Shown in pieces: positions 35,138 to 42,632 of a stretch of 64,000 bases of DNA (position 1 is the stretch's first letter; every line of letters begins with the position of its first letter). Both the position numbers and the translations under genes were made by a program. The DNA comes from Faucicola sp902506225 (GTDB lineage Bacteria > Pseudomonadota > Gammaproteobacteria > Pseudomonadales > Moraxellaceae), in the NCBI GenBank assembly GCA_902506225.1, contig LR733345.1:2046001-2110000 (forward strand), written 5' to 3'. The notes under the pieces are model-generated. The model saw nothing but the letters and a program-made list of their open reading frames with translations, had not been told where the DNA came from and searched no databases.

Positions 35138-35250
35138 GCTGACGATGACCTACTCTCACATGGGCGAACCACACTACCATTGGCGCATTGGAGTTTCACT
35201 TCTGAGTTCGGGAAGGGATCAGGTGGGACCTCCAAGCTATTATCGTCAGC
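35138..35250 (-). rRNA. rrf: 5S ribosomal RNA
   Basis: Read on the minus strand the region has the 5S landmarks: the helix I ends GCTGACGATAATAGC and GGTCATCGTCAGC pair with each other, and the internal segments CCCACCTGATCCCTTCCCGAA and CAGAAGTGAAAC are the conserved loop B/C region. Ends are good to a few bases. It should be the last gene of a 16S-23S-5S operon, but a gap 100 bp upstream replaces 23S and 16S. Confidence 0.95.
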
Positions 35251-35519
35251 AAAGGGGGATAGAGGAATGAGTTATTAAAAGTAAAGTATGAGCTATATCA
35301 AGCGAGGTGAATATCGTTATTACCTACAAAGCCATTTAGGCGTTGTATAGTNTTTATACTGTCTTTGCTCAAATAAACTTACGAGTATCTTCACTCTGAC
35401 AATACAATTAATTAAAGTCTTAATTTTATCGCCCTAAGTGAAAATCCACACAAGTTGTTCTTGTGTTTGTTGTTATTTAGTGCCAACACCATCGTCTGGT
35501 TGTTGTTAAGAAGGTCGCT

Positions 35520-35547
35520 ATTCTAACAGCTTATTTTGTGTTGTCAA
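35520..35547 (-). promoter_or_regulatory. rRNA promoter P2
   Basis: On the minus strand TTGACA (35542-35547), 16 bases, TAGAAT (35520-35525). It drives leftward transcription into the rRNA leader. Confidence 0.8.
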
Positions 35548-35654
35548 TAACTTTTTTCTTTAATTTTTTATGACCGCTCAACTTATAATCTATATTAATT
35601 TAAGTTGTTGTTTTTACTACAGTTTATGGCTGTAGTCGCTGCCAGTGAGTGCGT

Positions 35655-35682
35655 ATTATACGCTTTTCTTTAACCATGTCAA
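35655..35682 (-). promoter_or_regulatory. rRNA promoter P1
   Basis: On the minus strand a perfect consensus TTGACA (35677-35682), 16 bases, TATAAT (35655-35660), followed by GC-rich bases near the expected start, as in stringently controlled rRNA promoters. P2 lies 135 bp downstream. Confidence 0.85.
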
Positions 35683-35876
35683 TACCACTACGAAAATTTT
35701 TTTGATTTATTTTGCAGTTGTTGATAATTCCCTTTATTTTGTGGGTATTTACTGCCATTTGATATATAATTGAATATATTGTTTAAACAATTTTTCGTTA
35801 GGCGATGTTCGGTGGTTTTGCGGTTGTCGTCTTTCATTTTTTTATGTTCATGTCAGAAAATATGTGAGGGCAAACA

Positions 35877-37301
35877 ATGTCTGTACAACCTCCTTCCCCT
35901 GCTGGTAATGATTTTAAACTACCTGTCCACCAAATAGATGCCACTAAAAAACGCGTACACCCTCGTTTTGTGACGGGTTTTTATCAAAACATCCGCGTTG
36001 TCAGTATGTATTCTTTATTGTTGTTGTTTTTGGTGTTGCCATGGATTCGCTATAACGGACACCAAGCAATATGGTTTGATTTCTCGGGTTCTAAGATTGT
36101 GCTATTTGGGCTAACTTTTTTACCCCAAGACGTTTTTATTTTTGCGTTTTTCTTTATGGTTGCTGCCTTTTTATTGTTTATGGTGACCGTTTATGCCGGT
36201 CGTGTGTGGTGTGGTTATGCGTGTCCACAGACGATTTGGACGCATATGTACCAATATACTGAGAAGCTTGTCATTGGTGATCGTAATAAGCAGTTTAAGT
36301 TAGATAAAGCGCCTTGGAATGGCGAAAAAATCATGAAACGCGGCTTAGTGTATTTGATTTGGTTTATCATGGCGTTGGTGACGGCATTGACGTTTAGCAG
36401 TTATGCCGTTGGGACTGATTATCTTTATCATAATTGGCAATGGTTTGGCGTTATTCCTGTGCCAGATTGGACGCCATTAACTTGGGTTTCGGTACTTATT
36501 TTTACCTTTGCGACGTTTGCCAATGCAGGCTATATGCGTGAGCACTTTTGTACCCATATTTGCCCCTATGGCCGCTTCCAAAGCGTGATGTTCGATAAAG
36601 ATACGTTAATTGTAACCTATGACTATAAACGTGGTGAGCCACGTGGCGCGCGTAAAAGAGGCGGTGAAGATGAGAATTTAGGTGACTGTATCAACTGTCT
36701 GATGTGTGTGCAAGTTTGTCCGACGGGTATCGATATTCGTGATGGTTTGCAAGTTGAATGTATTCAGTGCGCGGCCTGTGTCGATGCGTGTAATGACATC
36801 ATGGATAAAGTCAATAAACCACGCGGTTTGATTCGGTATAGTACCGAACGCCAATTGGTAGAGAATGAGTCAAGTAAAATTTTGCGTCCCCGGTTTTTTG
36901 CTTATTTGGCGGTGATTACGTTGTTGATTGGGGCGGGGGTTTATTTTTTAACCAGCCGTGTACCGCTGCAGATTGATATTCGCCGTGATCGTAACCAGTT
37001 GTCGTCAATCAATGCGCAAGGTTTGGTAGAAAATAACTACATCATCAAAATCACCAATAAAACCCAGCAAAACCATGATTATGCGGTGACATTGACACCA
37101 CAACCCGGCTTAAAACTTGATAGCCGCTTTAAAACCATTCCATTAGAAGCCGGCGAAAGTTATGACTTCCCTGTCAGTGTGCTGGGCGATCCAAAAGTGA
37201 TTACCCAAAGCAATATTCCTATCCAAATGCAAGTGGTGAGCGTGGATGATGGCGGTAAATACAAAGCGGTAAAAGATAACGTGTTTACCACGGATAAATA
37301 A
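35877..37301 (+). CDS. ccoG: cbb3 oxidase accessory protein CcoG (FixG/RdxA)
   Basis: 474-aa membrane iron-sulfur protein. Three or more N-terminal helices include the segments GRVWCGYACPQTIWTHMY and EHFCTHICPYGRFQ; then two 4Fe-4S ferredoxin motifs (CINCLMCVQVCPTGID and CIQCAACVDACND), another helix, and a periplasmic Ig-like C-terminal domain. CcoG reduces or delivers copper for assembly of cbb3 cytochrome oxidase. The fixH-like gene follows after a terminator. Confidence 0.94.
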   Translation: MSVQPPSPAGNDFKLPVHQIDATKKRVHPRFVTGFYQNIRVVSMYSLLLLFLVLPWIRYNGHQAIWFDFSGSKIVLFGLTFLPQDVFIFAFFFMVAAFLLFMVTVYAGRVWCGYACPQTIWTHMYQYTEKLVIGDRNKQFKLDKAPWNGEKIMKRGLVYLIWFIMALVTALTFSSYAVGTDYLYHNWQWFGVIPVPDWTPLTWVSVLIFTFATFANAGYMREHFCTHICPYGRFQSVMFDKDTLIVTYDYKRGEPRGARKRGGEDENLGDCINCLMCVQVCPTGIDIRDGLQVECIQCAACVDACNDIMDKVNKPRGLIRYSTERQLVENESSKILRPRFFAYLAVITLLIGAGVYFLTSRVPLQIDIRRDRNQLSSINAQGLVENNYIIKITNKTQQNHDYAVTLTPQPGLKLDSRFKTIPLEAGESYDFPVSVLGDPKVITQSNIPIQMQVVSVDDGGKYKAVKDNVFTTDK

Positions 37302-37314
37302 GTTTGGTTGGCTA

Positions 37315-37346
37315 AAAAAGCTGATTTTGATAATCGGCTTTTTTTG
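37315..37346 (+). terminator. Rho-independent terminator after ccoG
   Basis: Stem AAAAAGCTGAT/ATCGGCTTTTT (one G-T pair) with a seven-T run, 14 bp after the ccoG stop. fixH therefore may use its own promoter; TATACT at 37391-37396 is a possible -10. Confidence 0.8.
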
Positions 37347-37427
37347 TGCCAAATTATTGGCGCACGTTATTGGGGCACGGGTTTTTCTGCTATACTAGCT
37401 TTTTGATTGTTATCTGCTGAGTGGTCT

Positions 37428-37994
37428 ATGGCAACACCGACAAATTCTCCTGCTTCATCAACTTCTAATCAGTCGATATCCAAACTTTGGTATAAAAATT
37501 ATATGGTTTGGATTTTTGTCATTGGTCTACCGCTATTTGTGGTAGTCGCCTGTATCTGGTTCGTGTTTTACTCGGTGAAAATCCAAGACTCTACTGTGCG
37601 TGATGACTGGTACATGGATGGTAAGACCTTATATGCGGATGTGTCCAAAGACAAACTGGCGCATGATTTGGGGCTGACAGGTCAAATGATGATTCATAAT
37701 CAGTCCGTCAATTTTAAACTTGAGGCGCCCGTCGGTGACAAGTTTAAAGCACCTGAGCAATTGGCAGTGGAGATTTCCCATGCCACCCAAAAGCAAAAAG
37801 ACCGCGATTTTATTGTCAAACGGTTAAGTGATGGCAGTTATGCGGGCAATGTGCAGCTAGACCCGTCTAAAGGCAAATACTATATTGTGGTACATGACCC
37901 AGCCAATAGCTGGCGACTGCGTGCTATTGAGGAATTGCCGATGGCGAAGTCGATTGAGTTTAAGCCACTGACCGCGTTTGACAAAAAATCTTAG
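37428..37994 (+). CDS. FixH/CcoH family protein
   Basis: 188-aa single-pass membrane protein: a Ser/Thr-rich start, a hydrophobic helix (MVWIFVIGLPLFVVVACIWFVF), then the FixH motif DDWYMDGKTL and a periplasmic beta-rich domain. FixH/CcoH helps cbb3 oxidase assembly and stability, in keeping with the preceding ccoG. ATG 37428 is preferred; the frame extends to a TTG at 37407. Confidence 0.88.
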   Translation: MATPTNSPASSTSNQSISKLWYKNYMVWIFVIGLPLFVVVACIWFVFYSVKIQDSTVRDDWYMDGKTLYADVSKDKLAHDLGLTGQMMIHNQSVNFKLEAPVGDKFKAPEQLAVEISHATQKQKDRDFIVKRLSDGSYAGNVQLDPSKGKYYIVVHDPANSWRLRAIEELPMAKSIEFKPLTAFDKKS

Positions 37995-38131
37995 TTTCAG
38001 TCAACTAATTACAGGTACTTGGTTACAGCTACTGCTTTACAGCTACTTGATGTCCTTGTACCTTTCATAAATATCCTCATAAGCAAAAATACTACAAAAT
38101 CTTGCTGGGTAGTCAACGAAATGGTAATTGT

Positions 38132-39055
38132 TTAACAACTCTCCCAAATCCCCACTTGCCCTTCATGGAGTTTTGGTACGCCGCCGAGCACCCGCCACGG
38201 CATAGTCGTGCCGTGAAAATCACTACCGATAGACACTTTTAACCCATGCTCTTTAATCACTCTATCCACCATATGGCGGGTTGAAGTCGGTTCATTACTG
38301 GCGGGCAATTCCACCGCATCGCCACCGCTACTGGCAAAATCTGCAATTAGTTTACGCACTTTGTTGGCGGTTAAATTGTAACGGGTCGCATGAGCCAAAG
38401 ACGCTTTGCCACCGCAGTCATGAATCAAATTGATGCAATCTTTAAGCGATAAGCCATCGAGTGCCACATAGCAAGGTTTATGGTCGGCCAAATAGCCGGC
38501 AAAGGCTTTTTGCACATCACTCACCAAGCCTTGATCCGCCATCACTTTGGCGATATGGGTACGACCGACTGCTTGCGGATTACCTTTGGCTTGCACTAAC
38601 ACCGCCTGCCAAACCTCATCCATCGGGCGTTTAAAGGTAGTTGCCACACGCTCGCACATCGCATAGCCGCGCGTTTCTCGATTGGCTTGGATGGCAGCGA
38701 GTTTGCTGTGCATTGTTTCGATATCACTAAAGCCGTACCCCAATACATGAATCACTTTTTCATTTTGGGCAGGTTTTTTGGAGTAGCCGCCCATGACACG
38801 ATGACGACAGCTGATTTCAACGCCGTGAATCAGCGTCATACCAAGACTATCAGCGGTTTGGCGCGCCTCAAGGATACCAAGTACTGTATCATGGTCGCTT
38901 AAGGATAATACTTTCACCCCTTTTTCATGCGCTTTTTGCACCACTTCGCTTGGGCTAAAAGTGCCATCTGAGCGGGTACTGTGGCAGTGCATATCAATCG
39001 GGAGTTGGGTATAAATAGGACTGCTAGACAAGATATCGAGATTTAAAGAATTCAC
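38132..39055 (-). CDS. PHP-domain phosphoesterase (RNase AM / YciV-like)
   Basis: 307-aa enzyme with PHP metal-binding motifs DMHCHSTRSDGTFSP, LSDHDTV, the GVEISCRH segment and the C-terminal GSDFHG. This family includes E. coli YciV, which removes 5' nucleotides from RNA and hydrolyses 3',5'-nucleoside bisphosphates. It is divergent from yciB and yciI-like genes, a grouping also seen around yciV in enterobacteria. Confidence 0.9.
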   Translation of the reverse strand: MNSLNLDILSSSPIYTQLPIDMHCHSTRSDGTFSPSEVVQKAHEKGVKVLSLSDHDTVLGILEARQTADSLGMTLIHGVEISCRHRVMGGYSKKPAQNEKVIHVLGYGFSDIETMHSKLAAIQANRETRGYAMCERVATTFKRPMDEVWQAVLVQAKGNPQAVGRTHIAKVMADQGLVSDVQKAFAGYLADHKPCYVALDGLSLKDCINLIHDCGGKASLAHATRYNLTANKVRKLIADFASSGGDAVELPASNEPTSTRHMVDRVIKEHGLKVSIGSDFHGTTMPWRVLGGVPKLHEGQVGIWESC

Positions 39056-39253
39056 AAATACGCCTTAATTACAAAAGCTAGTTGCCAACAATAGGACAAA
39101 AAGGGGTTAAGACAAAGAGGGGTTAACTCTGCGCTGGCTTACTCACAAGGGCACATGATTGATGAAGCAAGGAAAATCGCAAAGTTACTTTTCGATTTTA
39201 GCATATCCGTGTAAACTAGCGGCTAAGATTTTTACAAGCGATTTTTGTTAGAG

Positions 39254-39823
39254 ATGACTATGAGCGGTTTATTGGATTTGCTACCTTTACTGGCATTTTT
39301 TTACTTTTCCAAACAGCAAGGGGTATTGGCAGGTGCGGCGGCGTTATTGATTACCACACTGGTGGTATATGTCGTGCATTTTGCCAGGCAAAAAGGCAAG
39401 CTCAATAAACAGCAGTGGGTGACGCTGATTTTAACCGTGGGATTTTGTGGATTAAGCTTAATTTTCCATGACGAGGTATTTTTAAAATGGAAATCAACCG
39501 TCATCAATAGCGTATTTGCGGTTGCCCTCATTATCAGTGTCGCGATAGGTAAACCGCTATTAGAACTGGCAATGAGAAATGTGTTTCGATTGACGCAGTC
39601 GGGCTGGAATAAACTCACCCTCGCTTGGGCAGGGTATTTCTTGCTGATGGCAGGTTTGCAATATTATTTTGCGTTTTTTACCAACAACGATACCTGGATT
39701 AATTTTAAAAGCTGGGGATGGATACCGGTGATGCTGGTGTTTTTAATCGGGCAATTTGTGTTCTTAAAAAACCACCTAAATCCAGATATACAGCAACAAA
39801 TCAATGATAAAGGAAAAAACTAA
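39254..39823 (+). CDS. yciB: inner membrane septation protein YciB
   Basis: About 189 aa with five helices and family landmarks DLLPLLAFFYFSK, FHDEVFLKWKSTVIN, LAWAGYFLLMAGLQYYFAFF and WINFKSWGW. YciB (IspA) is linked to septation and envelope integrity. The start may be ATG 39254 or 39260; a TTG at 39245 is also in frame. It is followed 12 bp later by the YciI-like gene. Confidence 0.92.
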   Translation: MTMSGLLDLLPLLAFFYFSKQQGVLAGAAALLITTLVVYVVHFARQKGKLNKQQWVTLILTVGFCGLSLIFHDEVFLKWKSTVINSVFAVALIISVAIGKPLLELAMRNVFRLTQSGWNKLTLAWAGYFLLMAGLQYYFAFFTNNDTWINFKSWGWIPVMLVFLIGQFVFLKNHLNPDIQQQINDKGKN

Positions 39824-39835
39824 AGGAGAATATGG

Positions 39836-40138
39836 ATGGCACTTTTTGTCATTATCGGTCATGACGTCCCTGATAGCCTTGAGCTACGCAAACAATTCCG
39901 TTCTGCTCATCTTGAGCGTCTTACTCGGTTAGATGAACAGCGCCGTCTAATCATCGCAGGCCCTACGCCAATTGCGCATGGAGAGCCTGAAATGAGTGGC
40001 AGTGTATTGGTGGTGGATTTTGACAGCGATGAAGCCGTGCAAGCTTGGGCAAGTGAAGAGCCTTACTTATTAAATGGTGTGTATAGTCATGTGGATATCA
40101 AACCTTTTATCCAAGTTTTTCCTAAATCAGTGAGTTAA
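39836..40138 (+). CDS. yciI: YciI family protein
   Basis: 100-aa ferredoxin-like alpha/beta protein with the conserved His-Asp pair (GHDVPDSLELRKQFRSAHLERL) and the typical SDEAVQAWASEEPYLLNGVYSHVDIKPF ending. The enzymatic role is unknown. Preceded by AAAGGAG and likely cotranscribed with yciB. Confidence 0.92.
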   Translation: MALFVIIGHDVPDSLELRKQFRSAHLERLTRLDEQRRLIIAGPTPIAHGEPEMSGSVLVVDFDSDEAVQAWASEEPYLLNGVYSHVDIKPFIQVFPKSVS

Positions 40139-40202
40139 TGTTGGGTTTAACAGTTGTTTGTAGTACATAATTGGCAAGTCTGGGTGGTGATAGGTGGTAA
40201 GC

Positions 40203-40631
40203 ATGAAAAAATTGGTGGGCTCTTTGGCAAACGGCGCAGTGTTATTGACGGTATTACAGGTGACAAGCCTGACCCATGCAGCACCGCAAGTTGTCGTCAC
40301 TGACCCAAAAACAGGACAACCGCTCGCCAAACAGCCAAATCTTGCCTCGAGTGTTGTCAGTAGCACCTCACCGATGCAAAACCCCAACCAACCTACCCTT
40401 GCCCAGCTCAACCAGCCTACTGACAGCCAGTTGTCCAACGCCAACCAACAATTATTGGCAAAAAATTCTGAATTACAAAACCAAGTCGATAGTTTAAATA
40501 CGCAGGTCAAAGTACTTGTCAATGAGCGCAGTGGACAGATTTTTATCTATGGTGCGGTCACTGCATTGCTGAGTGGCATACTGGGTATCGGACTGGGCTG
40601 GCTGGTCGCAGGGCGTAAAGGTCGTTGGTAA
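40203..40631 (+). CDS. exported coiled-coil protein with C-terminal membrane anchor
   Basis: 142-aa protein with a signal peptide (MKKLVGSLANGAVLLTVLQVTSLTHAA), a Pro/Gln/Ser-rich stretch, a short coiled coil (NANQQLLAKNSELQNQVDSLNTQV) and a C-terminal helix with a basic end (IYGAVTALLSGILGIGLGWLVAGRKGRW). This layout resembles the last part of TIGR04211 SH3/coiled-coil proteins, but the SH3 domain is missing. ATG 40203 is preferred over GTG 40194. Confidence 0.75.
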   Translation: MKKLVGSLANGAVLLTVLQVTSLTHAAPQVVVTDPKTGQPLAKQPNLASSVVSSTSPMQNPNQPTLAQLNQPTDSQLSNANQQLLAKNSELQNQVDSLNTQVKVLVNERSGQIFIYGAVTALLSGILGIGLGWLVAGRKGRW

Positions 40632-40686
40632 TCGACTTTATAAGCCTACTATTATAATTATAATATAAGCCTGACATTGACTTGCT

Positions 40687-41967
40687 ATGATGCCAAACAA
40701 CCAAGCCGACTTGCCAAAAAAGCCCACCGTCGCCATCATTGGCGCAGGTCCTGCTGGACTGATGGTGGCAGATTATCTATGCCAGTTTGATGTCACAATC
40801 CACGTATTTGAACAAAAACCTTCCCCTGCCCGCAAACTATTGATGGCCGGTAAATCTGGACTCAATATCTCGCACGCTGAGCCCGTTGATACCTTTGTCA
40901 CGCGCTATCAGCCCGACGATTGGCTAACGCCGCATATTGAAGATTTTAATGCGATGCATATCCGTGATTTTATGATCCGCTTGGGGATTGAATCTTTTGT
41001 TGGCTCGACAGGTCGCATCTTTCCTACCATGATGAAAGCCTCGCCACTGCTGCGGGCGTGGTTGCAAGCGCTGCAACAGGACGGTGTAACGTTTTTTTAT
41101 CGGCATAGCTGTGATGCCATTGACGGCAAGCAAGCGACTTTTTCGGTGGCGCGTGAAAGCGGTAACCTGACTGTTAGCCAAAGCTTTGATGCAGTTGTGT
41201 TGGCAACGGGCGCGATGTCATGGTCGCGGCTCGGTAGTGATGGCAAATGGCAGGCATGGCTCAGCGATACAGAATTGACGCCGTTTTATGCCAGCAATGT
41301 CGGTATCTGTCGCCCATTGTCGCAGCCTTGGTCGGCGCATTTGCACCGCGATTTTGGCAAAGCGTTAAAACGGGTGAAAGCCCAGGTGACATTGCCCGAT
41401 GGCAAAATTGAGCAGGGTTTTGGCGACATTATCCTCACCCATTATGGCATGGAAAGCGGGCTGATATATCGGCTCAATCGTGCCATGCGTGAGCAATTAA
41501 ATCATACAGGCAAGGTATCACTACAACTTGACTTGCTACCTGATGTGGCTGACAAAAAATTATTGAGTAGTTTAAAAAATCCCAAAAAACAATCGCTAGC
41601 TAACCTTTGGCGAAAGGCAGGTCTTGATCCGGTCAAAATCGCCTTACTCAGAGAAATCGTCGCAAAAACGCACTGGCATGATGCCGATAAAATGACAAAG
41701 GCAATCAAACAGTTAACGGTAGAATTCGATAGTTTTCGACCGATTGAAGAAGCGATTAGTTGTGGCGGCGGGGTAAAACGCACCGCATTAACCGAGGATT
41801 TTGCGCTAAAATCCAATCCTTATGTATTTTGCTGTGGTGAGATGCTTGATTGGGATGCGCCAACGGGTGGCTATCTGCTGACGGCTTGTTTTGCCACAGG
41901 CCGAGCCGCCGGACAAGGTGTGGCGCAGTTTTTAGCGTTATCCAAAAAGTTGACGCAATGCACTTGA
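40687..41967 (+). CDS. HI0933/BaiN-family flavoprotein (TIGR03862-type)
   Basis: 426-aa FAD-dependent oxidoreductase-like protein: N-terminal dinucleotide fold (AIIGAGPAGLMVADYL), EQKPSPARKLLMAGKSGLNISH, then the family-specific GSTGRIFPTMMKASPLLRAW and, near the end, CGGGVKRTAL and CGEMLDWDAPTGGYLL. Substrate unknown. The stop codon lies in a tandem 14-bp duplication (41951-41978), so the very C-terminus may differ from relatives by a few residues. Confidence 0.9.
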   Translation: MMPNNQADLPKKPTVAIIGAGPAGLMVADYLCQFDVTIHVFEQKPSPARKLLMAGKSGLNISHAEPVDTFVTRYQPDDWLTPHIEDFNAMHIRDFMIRLGIESFVGSTGRIFPTMMKASPLLRAWLQALQQDGVTFFYRHSCDAIDGKQATFSVARESGNLTVSQSFDAVVLATGAMSWSRLGSDGKWQAWLSDTELTPFYASNVGICRPLSQPWSAHLHRDFGKALKRVKAQVTLPDGKIEQGFGDIILTHYGMESGLIYRLNRAMREQLNHTGKVSLQLDLLPDVADKKLLSSLKNPKKQSLANLWRKAGLDPVKIALLREIVAKTHWHDADKMTKAIKQLTVEFDSFRPIEEAISCGGGVKRTALTEDFALKSNPYVFCCGEMLDWDAPTGGYLLTACFATGRAAGQGVAQFLALSKKLTQCT

Positions 41968-41978
41968 CGCAATGCACT
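41951..41978. repeat. tandem 14-bp duplication at the end of the flavoprotein gene
   Basis: TGACGCAATGCACT occurs twice in a row, the first copy within the last codons of the flavoprotein gene and the second just after its stop. Confidence 0.9.
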
Positions 41979-41991
41979 TGGCGTAAGGCAG

Positions 41992-42540
41992 TTATCGACT
42001 GTGTAGATAGCGACTGTAAAAGTAGGCAAGCAGCAGCACGAGCGCACAAATCGGTAAGCAGACAGGCAAAAACAGCGGATTTTGCATACCACCGAACAGT
42101 ACCATTAGCGAGCCCAATGCCGCCAAAATCGGCGATATCACACCCAATAACATACTTTTGATATGACCTTGTTGCCATAATCGAAACACCGCAAAGTAAA
42201 ATACCAAATACAGTAAGTAACTCACCACAATCGCGATTTCTGAAATATCCATATCGCCTAGCAGCTGATTTTTCATCACTGCATAATGCACAGCCGCCCA
42301 AAACATCGATAAAGCAAAACCTAGCAGCGCTGAAGCAACTGATAGCTGATAGTTGGGCGAGACCTGACACAATTGCGCGCTAAACGGAATCAATGATTTG
42401 CGCGCTAAAGAATGCGGCAGACGAATCAGCCCTAATACCAAGCCATTGACTGTACCCATCACCGAAATCACCACAAATACCAAAAAGGCTTTGCCACACC
42501 CAAAAAAAGCTGCATGCCATGTTGCAACGATAAAAAATCA
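41992..42540 (-). pseudogene. C-terminal remnant of an APC-family amino-acid permease
   Basis: The frame begins after an in-frame TGA at 42538-42540 and runs IVATWHAAFFGCGKAFLVFVVISVMGTVNGLVLG, which is the middle region of an APC-superfamily permease (the GTxNG and R-x-PHSLA pattern of helix 8), then four more helices to the end. A normal permease has about 450 residues; here only about 180 remain and the N-terminal helices are absent upstream, where mnmC starts in the other direction. An ATG-initiated form of 163 aa (from 42483) is possible but unlikely to function. Confidence 0.65.
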
Positions 42541-42632
42541 GTTATGCTATACCCCCTAATCGCTGTTTTCAAGCCTTGTATTAGTAATATTTTACTTAGC
42601 ACTAACTTTTAGTTATTTATTATGGGTCACTG

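Larger units (their letters stand above)
35251..35876. other. collapsed rRNA operon: 23S-5S spacer, assembly gap, 16S leader
   Basis: 35251-35351 is the spacer between 23S and 5S. The single N at 35352 replaces the whole 16S-ITS-23S block of roughly 5 kb. To the right, 35353-35520 reads as the leader upstream of 16S on the minus strand, preceded by two promoters (35520-35547 and 35655-35682). 35690-35876 is upstream DNA of ccoG and holds no other gene. Confidence 0.8.

Noticed and set aside
41756..42370. 204-aa minus-strand ORF overlapping the flavoprotein gene end
   Set aside because: Its residues are a shadow of the flavoprotein gene and the permease remnant, which have far better family matches in their own frames; it is Cys/Arg-rich noise.
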